Assembly (NCBI GenBank): GCA_905221605.1
Contig: CAJNDS010002433.1
Location: 70,001 to 105,000, forward strand
Source of the DNA: Symbiodinium natans
Lineage: Eukaryota > Sar > Dinophyceae > Suessiales > Symbiodiniaceae
Reading direction: 5' to 3'
DNA length: 35,000 nt
This document shows positions 22,695-34,600 of the stretch, in pieces. A program made the position numbers and the translations under genes. Each line of letters opens with the position of its first letter. The stretch's first letter is position 1. A model generated the notes under the pieces. The model did no database searches. It was given only the letters and a program-made list of their open reading frames with translations, and was not told where the DNA came from.

Positions 22695-25600
22695 GTAAGC
22701 CTAAACCTTGGGATGTTTCCCCCTTAGACTAACAGCCCCTTAGTAGGGAGTATAGTAGGGCCTATTAAGGACTGTTAGTATCTGGGGGAGCATCCTAAAG
22801 TCTGGTTGTCTTTCCAAGCTTGGATGTACGCTTGGGGTCCAGTATTCGCCGCGTCGGAGATGTGCGGAAGCAAAATCCGGAGCCCCAACCGGTTTAGGGT
22901 TTAGGGTTTAGGGTCTAGGGTTACCCCATGCCCTGAACCTCCAAACCCTCAAACCCCACAAGCCCGAAACCCCAAACCTTGAACCCCCAAACCCTCGAAC
23001 CCACAACCCCTACACCCCAAACCCGAAACCCCACACCCTCAAACCCGAAGGCCTCAAAACCCGCAACTCTAAACCCTCAACCCTAAACCATAAACCCTAA
23101 ACCCTAAACCCTAAACCCTAAACCCTAAACCCGCAACCCTAAACTCCCGGATCCGGCTGCGCGTCGACTCGGCCCCCGTTCCAGCCAACCCTTTGTGGAT
23201 GGCCTGCGGATTCTTTCAACATAGCCATAGCCGAAGCACTCCTGGGGGTTTAGGGTTTAGGACGTTTAGGGCTTAGGGGTTTGGAAATTGAAATTTGGGG
23301 GGTTTAGGGTTCGGGGTGCAGGATTTTGGGGGCGTCTTGAGGTCCAGGGTGTGTATGGATACCGAGGTCTGCTGGGCCACCCTGACTTCAGGGGTTTCAG
23401 CTTTTCGCCTTGTTAGCATCGTGGGGTTCATGGGATTTCAGGGTTGTAGGGGAACCCTAAACGATAATCCTTAAACCCAAAACCCTACGTTCCCCTCAAC
23501 CCTCAACCCTAAACCCTAAACCCTAAACCCCTAAACCCTAAACCCTAGACCCTAAACCCTAAACCCCAAACCCCAAACCCCAAACCCTAAACACTAAACC
23601 CCAAACCCCAAAGTTGTTGGGCTTACGGCATTTTCGAGCCTAGGATCCCGTTCTCGGGGCTGCGGGTTTAGCAACGTATTTGCGGTTCAGGGTGTTGTCA
23701 ATAGACCTCTATAGGAGCCTTAATGATTGGAAGAGGTTATAAATATAAAGAGACCATAAGGGAATAATATGAGGGCTGCTACCGACCCCTAGATTAGGGC
23801 TGCGGTTGAGTGTTTAGGGGCTTCAGGGCTTGGGGTTTAGGCCTTCAGAGCTTCAGGGGCTTGGGGCTTAGGGAGTTGGGTCCTTGTGTCGGGGGTTTGG
23901 GTGGCCCAAAAGCCCTAAATCCTAAACTCCTAGACCCTAAACCCCAAACCCTAAACCCCAAACCCGAAACCCCAAACCCCAAATCTTAAACCCTAAACCC
24001 CAAACCCCTAAACCCCAGACCCTAAACCCTAAACCCTAAACCCCAGACCCTAAACCTCCAAAGTTCAGAAGCGTCATGGAGGCCATGCGTGCGAAGCGCG
24101 GGGAAAAGAGCCCTGCTCTCTAAAGCCTAGAATAGGGTTTGGGGTTTAGGGTTTAGGGTTTAGGGTTTAGGGTTTAGGGTTTAGGGTTTAGGGTTTAGGG
24201 TTTAGGGTTTAGGGTTTCTTAGAATGTGCTGGTAGCAAAGTTCCAATTAGGGATCGGGGTTTCAGGGTTTATAGGGATTAGCTCTAAGGGGTTTACGGGT
24301 TTGGTGCTTTCGTTGCTCGTTCGGACAGCCTTTGTCTGCCAGGTTGCTGGGGTGGACTTGTGCTCCTAAACACTACGATAGTAAACTCTAAACGCTGAAC
24401 TCAAAGGACCTCTACCTACTATCTCTTGGTAGCGAAGGACGGAGCTAGGTACCGTTTATAATCTCATGTAAGGGGGTACAGGTTCTTCATTCCCTCATTC
24501 CCTACGAAGAACCAGCAAGTAAAGTTTCCACAGCCCCTAAACCCTAAACCCTAAACCCTAAACCCTAAACCCTAAACCCTAAACCCTGCACCCTAAACCC
24601 CTAAACCCTAAAACCCCTCAAGCCCGAGCTCGCAAGCTCCATGAACCCCCCAACACCTCGACCCTAAGCCTTGGGATGTTCACCCAAATATTGCCAGTCC
24701 AACATAGGGATTGGAATGGGGGGGGGGGGTACTAGAATCCCATAATCGGTATCTTACTAGGGGGTACTCTCATCCCTTAATAGGGATGATACTAGGGGGG
24801 ACTATAATCCCTATTAAAAGCTTGTGAGTATAGGGGGGAAGAAACCCTTCAGAACGCCCAAAACCCACCCACGTTGCAGGTCTACTTCGATGGTGCCGCC
24901 GCGGTGCCCCCCGAGGAGGTACGCCTTCAAAAGCCGAAGTCCCCCGTAAGAGAAGAAAAGTGAAGCCCGGAGGTGAGCCTAAAGCCCTAACCCTAGGCCC
25001 TAAGCCCCTAAACCCTAAACCCTAAACCCTAAACCCTAAACCCTAAACCCTAAACCCTAAACCCTAAACCCTAAACCCTAAACCCTAAACCCTAAACCCT
25101 AAACCCTAAACCCTAAACCCTAAACCCTAAACCCTAAACCCCAAACCCTAAACCCTAAACCCTAAACGCCTCCTAAAGCCCGCTTTCTGCCCTGGCCCAG
25201 GTGCTGGCTTTCCTCCAAGCCCGGCTCTGCGAGGCCTTAGCCTGGCTGGCTTTTTGGGGGGTCTTTTTTTTGGGAGGGGGGGGGTTTCGGGTTTAGGGTT
25301 CGGGTTTAGGGTTTAGGGTTTAGGGTTTAGGGTTTAGGGTTTAGGGTTTAGGGTTTAGGGTTTAGGGTTTAGGGTTTAGGGTTTAGGGTTCAGGGTTTCG
25401 GGTTTCGGGCTTCGGGGCTTAGGGGCTTAGGGGCTTAGGGGCTTAGGGTTTAGGGTTTAAATAGGGTTTAGGGGTGCAGGGCTTAGGGGCTTAGGGGCTT
25501 AGGGGCTTAGGGTCTAGGGTGTTTTTCTGCCTGGGTTGTTGCCAGGAGCAGCGGGTACGCCGGAAGAGGCCCTTGTAGGCCGGGGTGGGCTCTTGGAGCC

Positions 25601-28600
25601 AGCATCTCCTGCGCAATCGCCAGCCGATTTGGTGAAGATTGCCATCGAGAAGGCGAATGCCATGATCGCTCGACAGCGTGCCGAGTTGCCGGCAGAACAG
25701 ATGCCGCCTCCTCCTCCGCCTGTTGAGGGTGTAGGGGTTTAGCGTTGAGGGTTTTGCGTTTAGAGGGTGTTTTCAGGGTTGAGGGCTGCTTTGGGGCTTT
25801 GGGGGGTTTTCGGGTCGCGTTTGGGGGGGATGAGTGTAAAAAGAATTCAGGCTGTTGCTTGGATTTAGGGCTGTTTCAGGGTGCGGCGCAATTTTTGGGT
25901 TGAGGGTCTGGGGTTTGGGGCTGCTTTAGTCTTTGAGGGACCATTTTAGGTTGACGGTTTGATGGTTTTCCTGAACCCTGAAGCCTAACCCTAAGCCCTA
26001 AACCCAAAGCCCTAAACCCTAAGCCCTAAGCCCTAAACCCTAAACCCTAACCCTAAACCAAAAACTGAGGTTCGAGGGCTTGAGAAGGTCGAAATCCCTG
26101 CTTCGTGGCGTTCGGGCTGAGGGGTTCGAAGTCGGAGTTCGACTGTAGGGCTGGGGGGTCGACAGTCAGAGTTCGGTTTTGCAGGGTTTATGTACTGCCT
26201 GTCCTGCCTAAACCCAAAACCCAAAACCCAAAGCCCTAAACCCTAAACCCTAAACCCTAAACCTTAAACCCTAAACCCTAAACCCTGGTTTAGGGTTTAG
26301 GGTTTAGGGCTTCGGGAGCCCCTCGCCAAAGCCCTACAGGTCTTCGACCTACTCCTGGCCGACTTAGATCAGCGGCTCTGCTTTGTTTGGAGGGTGGCCG
26401 ACACTTCAACTTGTCCTAAACTAAGCACTTTAGGGTTTAGGGCTTTAGGGTGAGCCCTAAGCCGCAGCTCTGTACATGTCTCAAGGGCCTCAACGTTCAC
26501 CCTCACGCCCCAACACCCAAATGCCATAACACCCTACATCCCCAACGCCCTACATTCGGAATACGTGCCCGAAAACCCCGGCAGCCTTGATATCCTTTAT
26601 GCCCTAACACCCTAAAGCGCCTGAAGCCCTGCAATGAACCTGCGAAGTGCATCTTGTGAGTTTAGGGTTTAGGGTTTAGGGTTTAGGGTTTAGGGTTTAG
26701 GGTTTAGGGTTAGAGGTTTAGGGTGGCCTTGCAGTTTCAACCCGCTGGCGAGTGGCTTTTGTGGCAGAAGCAGGAAGGAAGTTGTTGCTGGCGCGCAGAT
26801 TTTTCAGCTGCAAAGAGATCCGTTGGAGTCCCGCGCTCTGGTGGTTCTCGTTGCCCTATGGGCCTTCAATCTACGCAGGGCACGGCCCAAGGCTCCTGTG
26901 TGGCCAAGGGCTGTCAAGCTATGCCCAATACCCCTTCTTCACGTCTCTGACAGCAACGACACAGAAGCCTTGGCCCGTGCGCGCGTCAGATTCCCGAGTT
27001 GGGAGAGGCAGCCGAAGTCAACGCAGCGGATGCCGGCTTGACGGTTTAGGGTTTAGAAGTTTAGGGTTTAAGGTCTAGTGATCTCGGTTCGCGCCTAACA
27101 TCCAGTCCCTTGTTGGGGTCCTTGCCTTGAACCCCCTACAGTAAACTCCAATGACTTGGTGGACATCATCCCTTAGACCAGGCCCCAACTCCCTGGAGTT
27201 TATTGCAAACCGAAGTCCGCTTTGTGAGGCCTATGGCAGGGGCCAGCCAGAAGGTGCAAAAAAAGCAACCGAGCCCGGCTGGACCCCGAAGCCTAAACCC
27301 TGCAGAGCCCCGAAAGGAACGAAACCCTAGACCCTAAACCCCCCTTCCGAGCATCTACTGTCACCGGTTTGCTGGGGCTTGAAAGTTAAAATCCGCTTTG
27401 AGTCTGAAGCCTGGCTCAACCCCGAACACTAGATCCTCAGCAACACCTGCAACCCTCAACCCTAACCCGAAACCCTAAACTCTACACCCTAAACCCTAGA
27501 CCTTCGAGTCCCCATAAACCTGAGCCAGCTCACAGGTACCTTTGGCACCGAGATCGGTTTGTCCTCGAGCGCCTGCCTCAGGGATTGCGGTTACGCGTTC
27601 CCACTTGTTTTGTGACCTAAGCCCTAAACCCTAAGCCCTAAACCCCAAAGCCCAAACCCTAACCCCTGAACCCGAAAGCCTGTCCCTCTGCTTTCTCCCT
27701 GCCCTGTACCTTTCCTGAAGTATACCCACATGCCCTTAAAGAAGAGCTACGTAGTGTAGCCCTGTGCTTTTTAGGAGCCCCGAAACGCACGCAGCCAGTT
27801 CCCTCCTGAGAGTTTCCCAGGGAGCTCGCCACCCCTTTAAGGGATGGAAACCCTACCGGTTTCGGGTTTAGGGTTTCGGGTTTAGGTTTTCGGGTTTAGG
27901 GTTTCGGGTTTCGGGTTTAGGGTTTCGGGTTTAGGGTTTCGGGTTTAGGGTTTCGGGTTTCGGGTTTAAGGTTTCGGGTTTAGGGTTTCGGGTTTAGGGT
28001 TACCCCCCCCCCCCCCCCCCAACCCCATCCCCCAAGTCTTCAAAACCCAAGAGGCCACCACCCAAGACCTGCCTGGATTTGCCAGAAGACCCAAACCACA
28101 AGGTTGGGGTCTGGTCTCCCTGGGGTTTAGGGTTTAGTGTTTAGTGTTTAGGGCGTGGTTGCCTGATCCCCTCCCCTAAAGTTTCCACCTCCCTACCGGC
28201 CGAACAGTAGAACAACTACATTCTACCAGAATCTTCTATCATGGGAGTATCTTGCAATATCGGGGGGGGGGTGGGTGAGGGAGGGGATGGCGACGCAGGG
28301 GATATAGGCTTGGGGACGTCTTTCCAGAGTTCACTCTGTGCAATTCGGACGTTTGGGTTTGGGTTTGGGTCAAGGGTTTGGGGTTAAACCGAACCCTAAA
28401 CCCGGCCCTGAACGCCAAACCCGAAACCTTTCCCTCTTTCCCCTTCCCCCTAGACCCTAGACCCTAGACCCTAAAACCTAAGCCCTAAACCCTAAGGGTT
28501 TCGGAATCTGGGAGGTTTAGGGGCTCTAGGACTCATGAGAGCCCCCCGCTCAGGCCGGTACTCAGTGCAGAGGAGCCGCATCTCGCGGGCCACCTGCGGA

Positions 28601-31600
28601 TAGGCAGCAAGGGCTCCTCAGGGACAGGAAGCCCTCAACCCGAGGCCCTAAACAGGAAGCCCTCAACCCCAAACCCCAAACCCTACACCCGAAACCCCAA
28701 GCCCCAAACCCTAAACCCTAAACCCTAAAGCCCTAAGCCCCAAACCCCAAGCCAAAAACCCTAGACCTTCAACCCCCAAAGTTTGACGGGTACAATGAGG
28801 TTTAGAGCCCGGGGTTGAGTGTACTAGGGATTCTCTAGAGGCTAGCCTCCAAGGTCCTCAACCCCCAGAACCCGAAACCCTAAACCTTAAACCCTGCAAA
28901 GCAATCAACCTCAACCGCAAAACCCAAAGCCCGGGTTCGGAGGGGTGGGCCCTGAAGGTTGTTCTCTTGCCCAAGAGAAAGTGTGGGGGCATCTGGCTTT
29001 GCTCAGGTTTGCAGAGGGTTTAGGGTTTAGGGTCCAGGGTTTAGGGTTTGAAGGAGCGTTTAGTGGGTTTTCAGTTTGGCGTTGAGGGTGGTGCAGAACT
29101 CTCACCGACATGAGCATGCGCTCTCTTTGCCGGCACTGGGCGTCGTGCGACTAAAACCAACTATCACCGGCTCCCGGACCCTTTCTCTCCACACGAGGCC
29201 GCCTTGAACCTGAGTGCCACCTACAGCACCAATATCCACTCTAGCACGCACGGCATCGGCGTTCACACAAGGGTGGGAGCTGACGTCAACGCTCATTTTC
29301 AAGGGCTGTGGCTGCTCATAGTCGCGATGGTCGCAGCATGTGCAGGCAGAGTGGAGCCTGGTAGCGAGCGCAAGCGGCGGTAGACGATCAGGCCCTAAGC
29401 CCTGGACTAGGGTTCAGGCCCTGCACCCTGGATTTCCCTGAACCCTGCATCCAGGGTGTAGACCTTAATAGAATTTAGACCCTAAACCATGGATTAGGGT
29501 TTAGACCCTCAACCCGGATCAGGGTTTAGGCCCTAAACCCTGGATTAGGGTTTGGGCTCTAAATCGCCGATTACGGTTCTGACCTATAAAACATAAGGGT
29601 GTACATACAGAAATATATATATATATATATATTATTTATATACATATATATATAATCTATTTTTTGCAACCCTAAACCCTAAACCCTGAACCCTAAACCC
29701 TAAACCCTAAACCCTAAACCCTAAACCCTAAACCCTAAACCCTAAACCCTAAACCCTAAACCCCACACGCCGTACCTCCTGAAGCCCAAATTCCAGACCT
29801 CGCAGATGGCCAGGCGACGGCACAGAGGACGAGTGGTTTGTACCGCGCCCAGTTTATGCGTCCGTAAGCCCGAATCCTAAAACCTAAACCCAGGTGGGTC
29901 GATTAGGGTTTAGGGTTTAGGGTTTAGGGTTTAGGGTTTAGGGTTTAGGGTTTAGGGTTTAGGGTTTAGGGTGTTTTTTGGTTCCTTTGCCCCCATACTA
30001 ACTGTCCTTAGTTAAGGACTGTTAGCAGAAGGGGGAACAACCCTAAACCCTCAGCCATCAGCCCTAAACCCTAATTCCTAAACCCTAATTCCTAAACCCT
30101 AATTCCTAAACCCTAAACCCTCAGCCCTAAACCCTCAGCCCTAAGCCCTAAACCCTCCTCAACCCGAAGTCCGTCTGAGGTGGTCCACCTCCTCAGGCAC
30201 CTCACGGCTCAGTGCCCGGACGTTGCGTGGGGGAACCCAGCCTCTGTTTCATGTTGGTTTGGGGGTCAGGGTTTAGGGTTTGGGGTGTAGGGCTTAGGTT
30301 TCAGGGGTTTAGGGTTTCGGTTTCAGGAAGGTGTTAGGGCTCATGGTGTTTTTTTGGGTGTTTCGGGTTTTTTGGAGTTCGGGTGTCTAGGATTCAAGGG
30401 TTGACGTTCTACAGAAACTGTATAGGGTTGGGCCCTAAGCCCAAAGCCCTAGGCCCTAAACCCTAAACCCTAAACCCTGAACCCTGAACCCTGAACCCTG
30501 AACCCTGAACCCTGAACCCTGAACCCTGAACCCTAAACCCTGAACCCTGAACCCTGAACCCTGAACCCTGAACCCTGAACCCTGAACCCTGAACCCTAAA
30601 CCCTGAACCCTAAACGCTGTACCCTAAACCCTCAACCTCAAGCCCCTCTGAGCTCCCGTGAGCTCGGAGGTGCCGAGTGGTGGACGCCGATGGCGAGATT
30701 TTGCTGATTGAGGTTCGCTTGGGTGGGTGGGGGGGTTCTACCGTGACCCTAAGCCCTAAGCCCTAAACCCTGAACCCAAACCGCCCTAAGCCCTAGACCC
30801 TAAGCCCCAAGCCCTCAAACCATCCTATGTAAACCCCATAAACCTCTTGAAGCCCTAACCCTAAACCCCTAAACCCCTAAAACCCGAAACCCCTAAACCT
30901 TTGTCTCTGAACCCTAAGCCCTAAACCCCTAAACCCTAAACCCTAAGCCTGTCAAACCTCAAAAGTTCTTATGCTTGCTCTTCCTTCCCTGCGCCTCTCG
31001 TCACCACCAACACCAGGACTCGGAACTCCAACTTGTGGTTGTGCTTTTAGGTTCATGGGTACTTATACCGCCAATTATAAGTCTACTTCTAAACCCTAAA
31101 CCCTAAACCCTAAACCCTAAACCCTAAACCCTAAACCCTAAACCCTAAACCCTAAACCCTAAACCCTAAACCCTAAACCCTAAACCCTAAACCCTAAACC
31201 CAAAACCCTAAACCTAAAACCCTAAACCCTAAACCCTAAACCCTAAACCCTAAACCCTAAACCCTAAACCCTAAACCCTAAACCCTAAACCCTAAACCCT
31301 AAACCCTAAACCCTAAACCCTAAACCCTAAACCCTAAACCCTACGCAAACCTGCATCCTACACTCCCCTTGCTTGGAGGTTCGGGGTACTTCTCACCCCA
31401 ATTATAACTGCACCTCTACGCCCCCTAAGTCCCCTAAGTAGGTTAGGGTTTAGGGTTTAGGTTTTAGGGTTTAGGGTTTAGGGTTTAGGGCGGTTTTGGC
31501 GGGGTCTTCGGTGTTTCGGCGGGCTCCTGCCGGCTCTGTTGCATCCCATCAGGCAAACCCTGAACGAACCTTCGGCCCTCGACCCTCAAAAACCCTAAAC

Positions 31601-34600
31601 CGCCTAAACCGCCTGAACCGCCCAAACTGCCTAATCCGCCTAATCCGCCCTAAACCCTCAACCCTCAACCCTCAGCCCTAAACCTTAAACCCTGCTAGGC
31701 GGCCCTGGCCGCGCCCCGCTGGGTGACGCCGGCGAACGCCGAGAGACGATGCTGGCCCGCCCCGGCACAGTTCATGACCCTATAGGGCCTGTAGGGCTTT
31801 AGGGTTTTATTTAGGGCTATAGGGTTTTAGGATTTTAGGGCTTTTAGAGTTTTAGGGTTTTAGGGTTTTAGGTTTTAGGGTTTTAGGGCCTTCCTAGGAC
31901 ACCCAGTAGAGCCCTTCTTACGTGTTTTGGGGTCAGGATCTGGTAGCAAGCCCCTTGTTAGCAAAAGAACGGCAGCCCTTTAACGGGTTGGGACCCCTTT
32001 ATCAACCTGCCCCCCCCCACCCCGCAACATAGCTTGTTCGGGATTGGGAGGGTTTATATGGTACTGGGCTTAGGGTTCAGTGATGCTTTCGGGGCCTCCA
32101 AGTTGCTATGAGACCAGCTAAGGGTTTGAGGGTTTGGGGTTTCAGTGTTTTAGGGTTAGGCTTTTCAGGTCTCGGTTTAGGGTGCCAGGGGGTAATGTGT
32201 GCAAGGCTCAGGGGATTGTTTGGGCCCTCGTGGGATTATATAAGAGGATCCTCCTCTTTGGGAAACGTGCTGGCTGAGTGAGAACCAACATCGTACATGA
32301 AGCTGCATACCCTGAACACACTTCCGGCGACTGCTGCTGTGCTAGAAGCGTGTAAGGAAGACCCTCAACCCTCAACCCTCAACCCGAGGCCCTAAACCCT
32401 AAACCCTAAACCCTAAACCCTAAACCCTAAACCCTAAACCCTAAACCCTAAACCCTAAACCCTAAACCCTAAACCCTAAGCCCTCCCATAGTCCTCCGAA
32501 GAGTTTCTCAGCAGGCTCCGGCATGGCGTCGTGCACCTCTTGCCAAGGCCCCAGGTGACGAACTTGGAGGTTCATATGGTACTTAGTAACCCAATTTTTG
32601 CTGGTTTAGGGTTTAGGGTTTAGGGTGTAGGGTGAAGGGTTTAGGGTTTAGGGTTTAGGACAACTGTACTTACAACCCAATTATAACCCTATTATGGGTA
32701 CTTAAGGGCTTAGATGTGGGTTATCACTACACTCATCATGGGTTACTACGTGCCTGAACCTCCAAGTAGGGTTGGTTTCCAAAAGAGGGATAAGTTGGGA
32801 TGCTCCCCCTTATACTAACAGTCCTCAATAGTGATGGAAATAGGGGGTTACTATAATCCCGATTAAGGACTGTTAGCATAAAGGGGGAACGAACATCCCA
32901 ACAAATGTTCAGAACTTTCTCATTTTGTGGGTACATTAGGTGACCCCTATCTTGGAAATGCCCATGCGTGTTTGTCAGTTGTTCCTTAATGAGGTGTGAA
33001 GATCGGTCACATTGCCCACAGCCTGACTTATTACTCTCCACGAGCCCTCAGCTCTTCGCCAAGAGCTTAAGGCCTAAACCCTAATCCTTATGCCCTGAAC
33101 CCGAAGCCCTAAACCCTAAGCCTCAACCCCATTCCCTAAACCCTAAGCCCTAAGCCCTAAACCCTAAACCTAAACCCTAAACCCCAGAACCCAAAACCCA
33201 AAGCCACCAACTAAACCCTAAACCTTAAACACTTCAAGTAGGGTCAAGGTTGCACTCGACTTTGGTGCGCAGGGTTCAGCACCCTGCGAGACTTAGGGTT
33301 TAGGATCTAGGGTTTAGGGATTTGGGGTTTAGGGTTTAGGGATTGGGGTTTAGGGTTTAGGGTTCAGGGTTCAGGGTTCAGGGTTTAGGGTTTAGGGTTT
33401 AGGATTGGTCCGTTGGAGGGCTCGAGGAGTTGGGGGGCACCTCTGGGTCTCGCAGCCCTCTCGGGATCAGGCTTTCAGGGCTTTCGGGGGTGTTGGGGTT
33501 TCAGGATTTTGGGGGCCTCGAACCCTAAGCTCAAAACCCAAAACCCAAAACCCAAAACCCTAGACCCTAGACCCTAGACCCGAAACCCTAAACCCTAAAC
33601 CCTAAACCCGCCTACACCCTAAGCCCTACGCCCAAAGCCCTAAGGCCTAAGGCCTGTAGCCCCTTAAACCTGAAGCCCTAGGCCAAAGCCGCGCGAGGGG
33701 GAGGCCCAGCAGTTGCCCCTGAAAGAGGCGCAGCCGGAGATTAGAAGGTTGTTTCGGGGTTTAGGGTTTAGGGCTAGGGTTTAGGGTTTAGGGTTGTTTG
33801 GGGTTTAGGGTTTAAGGCTAGGGTTTTCGGGTTTAGGGTTTAGGGTTGTTTGGGGTTTAGGGCTTAGGGCTAAAGATTAGGGTTTTAAAGGTTCTAAGGG
33901 TTTAAGGCCTGTAAGGGGTTTGAGGGGTTTAAGGGGTTTAAGGGAGAGGTTTACGAGGTTTGCGGGGCTTCAGGGGTTTCAGGGGTTTCAGGGGTTTCAG
34001 GGGTTTCAGGGGTTTCAGGGGTTTCAGGGGTTTAAGGGGTTTAAGGGGTTTAAGGGGTTTAAGGGGTTTAGAGGGGGGGAGGAAACTCAATACTCCCGTG
34101 CACTCCCCAGTGCGCACTAAGGAAGCCCCCACCCTTTTCTTTAGGGACCATCTTCAACTACTACTTATTTGCTTAAGAACCCCAAAAGAATAAAGCAACT
34201 TAGGCCCTGTATTACCCTCATAAGGAAGAATATTCATTGTTTTATATGTGGGGTTCTTAAGAGTTTTTGATGTTGGCCATCACCGCGCGGAGGTTTCACT
34301 TGCGGATGGTCCCTTTTCGGTGCCTTCCGGGCTCGTACTTTGGAGAACTCAGAACTGCCCGTGTACAGCTTAGGGGAAAGCCGGGTTCGGTCAACGCTGC
34401 AAGCCTAGAACCCCATAAGCCCTCAACCCTAAAACCCTAAACACCCGAAACCCCTAAACTAGGGCCAGATCTAAACCCGAAACCCCAACCCGAAACATAA
34501 ACCCTAAAACCTAAACCCTAAAGCCCAAACCCTGAACCCCAAACCCTAAACCCCAAACCCTAAACCCCAAACCCCAAACCCTAAACCCTAAACCCTAAAC

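Larger units (their letters stand above)
22695..24879. other. Large intron or 5' region of the ECD gene
   Basis: Contains an element at 22708-22798, CCCTAAA at 23090-23140, 23500-23610 and 23940-24055, TTTAGGG at 24135-24215, CCCTAAA at 24536-24610 and an element-like region at 24671-24843. Unique DNA at 23150-23450 and 23640-23900 shows no gene. Confidence 0.6.
30713..31698. other. Intron with the longest CCCTAAA array of the window
   Basis: Degenerate heptads 30740-30950, unique DNA 30955-31045, then two element fragments flanking a CCCTAAA array of about 255 bp (31090-31345); TTTAGGG at 31443-31490. Confidence 0.8.
32555..33703. other. Intron with two inverted-repeat elements and arrays
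   Basis: Elements at 32562-32768 and 32795-32901, unique DNA to 33065, degenerate CCCTAAA 33070-33190, TTTAGGG at 33285-33400 and variant CCC(A/T)AAA/CCCTAGA arrays at 33530-33610. Confidence 0.75.

Noticed and set aside
32736-33041. 101-codon minus-strand frame
   Set aside because: Spans the end of one inverted-repeat element and all of another, with no recognisable motif.
33920-34193. Collagen-like or FKGFKGF frames and the KPLKPLKPL minus frame
   Set aside because: They are translations of the GGGGTTTCA/GGGGTTTAA nonamer array in three frames.
34262-34410. rRNA or group II intron fragment suggested by GGGGAAAGCCGGGTTCGG
   Set aside because: Only a short resemblance; no extended match to rRNA or to domain V could be read.
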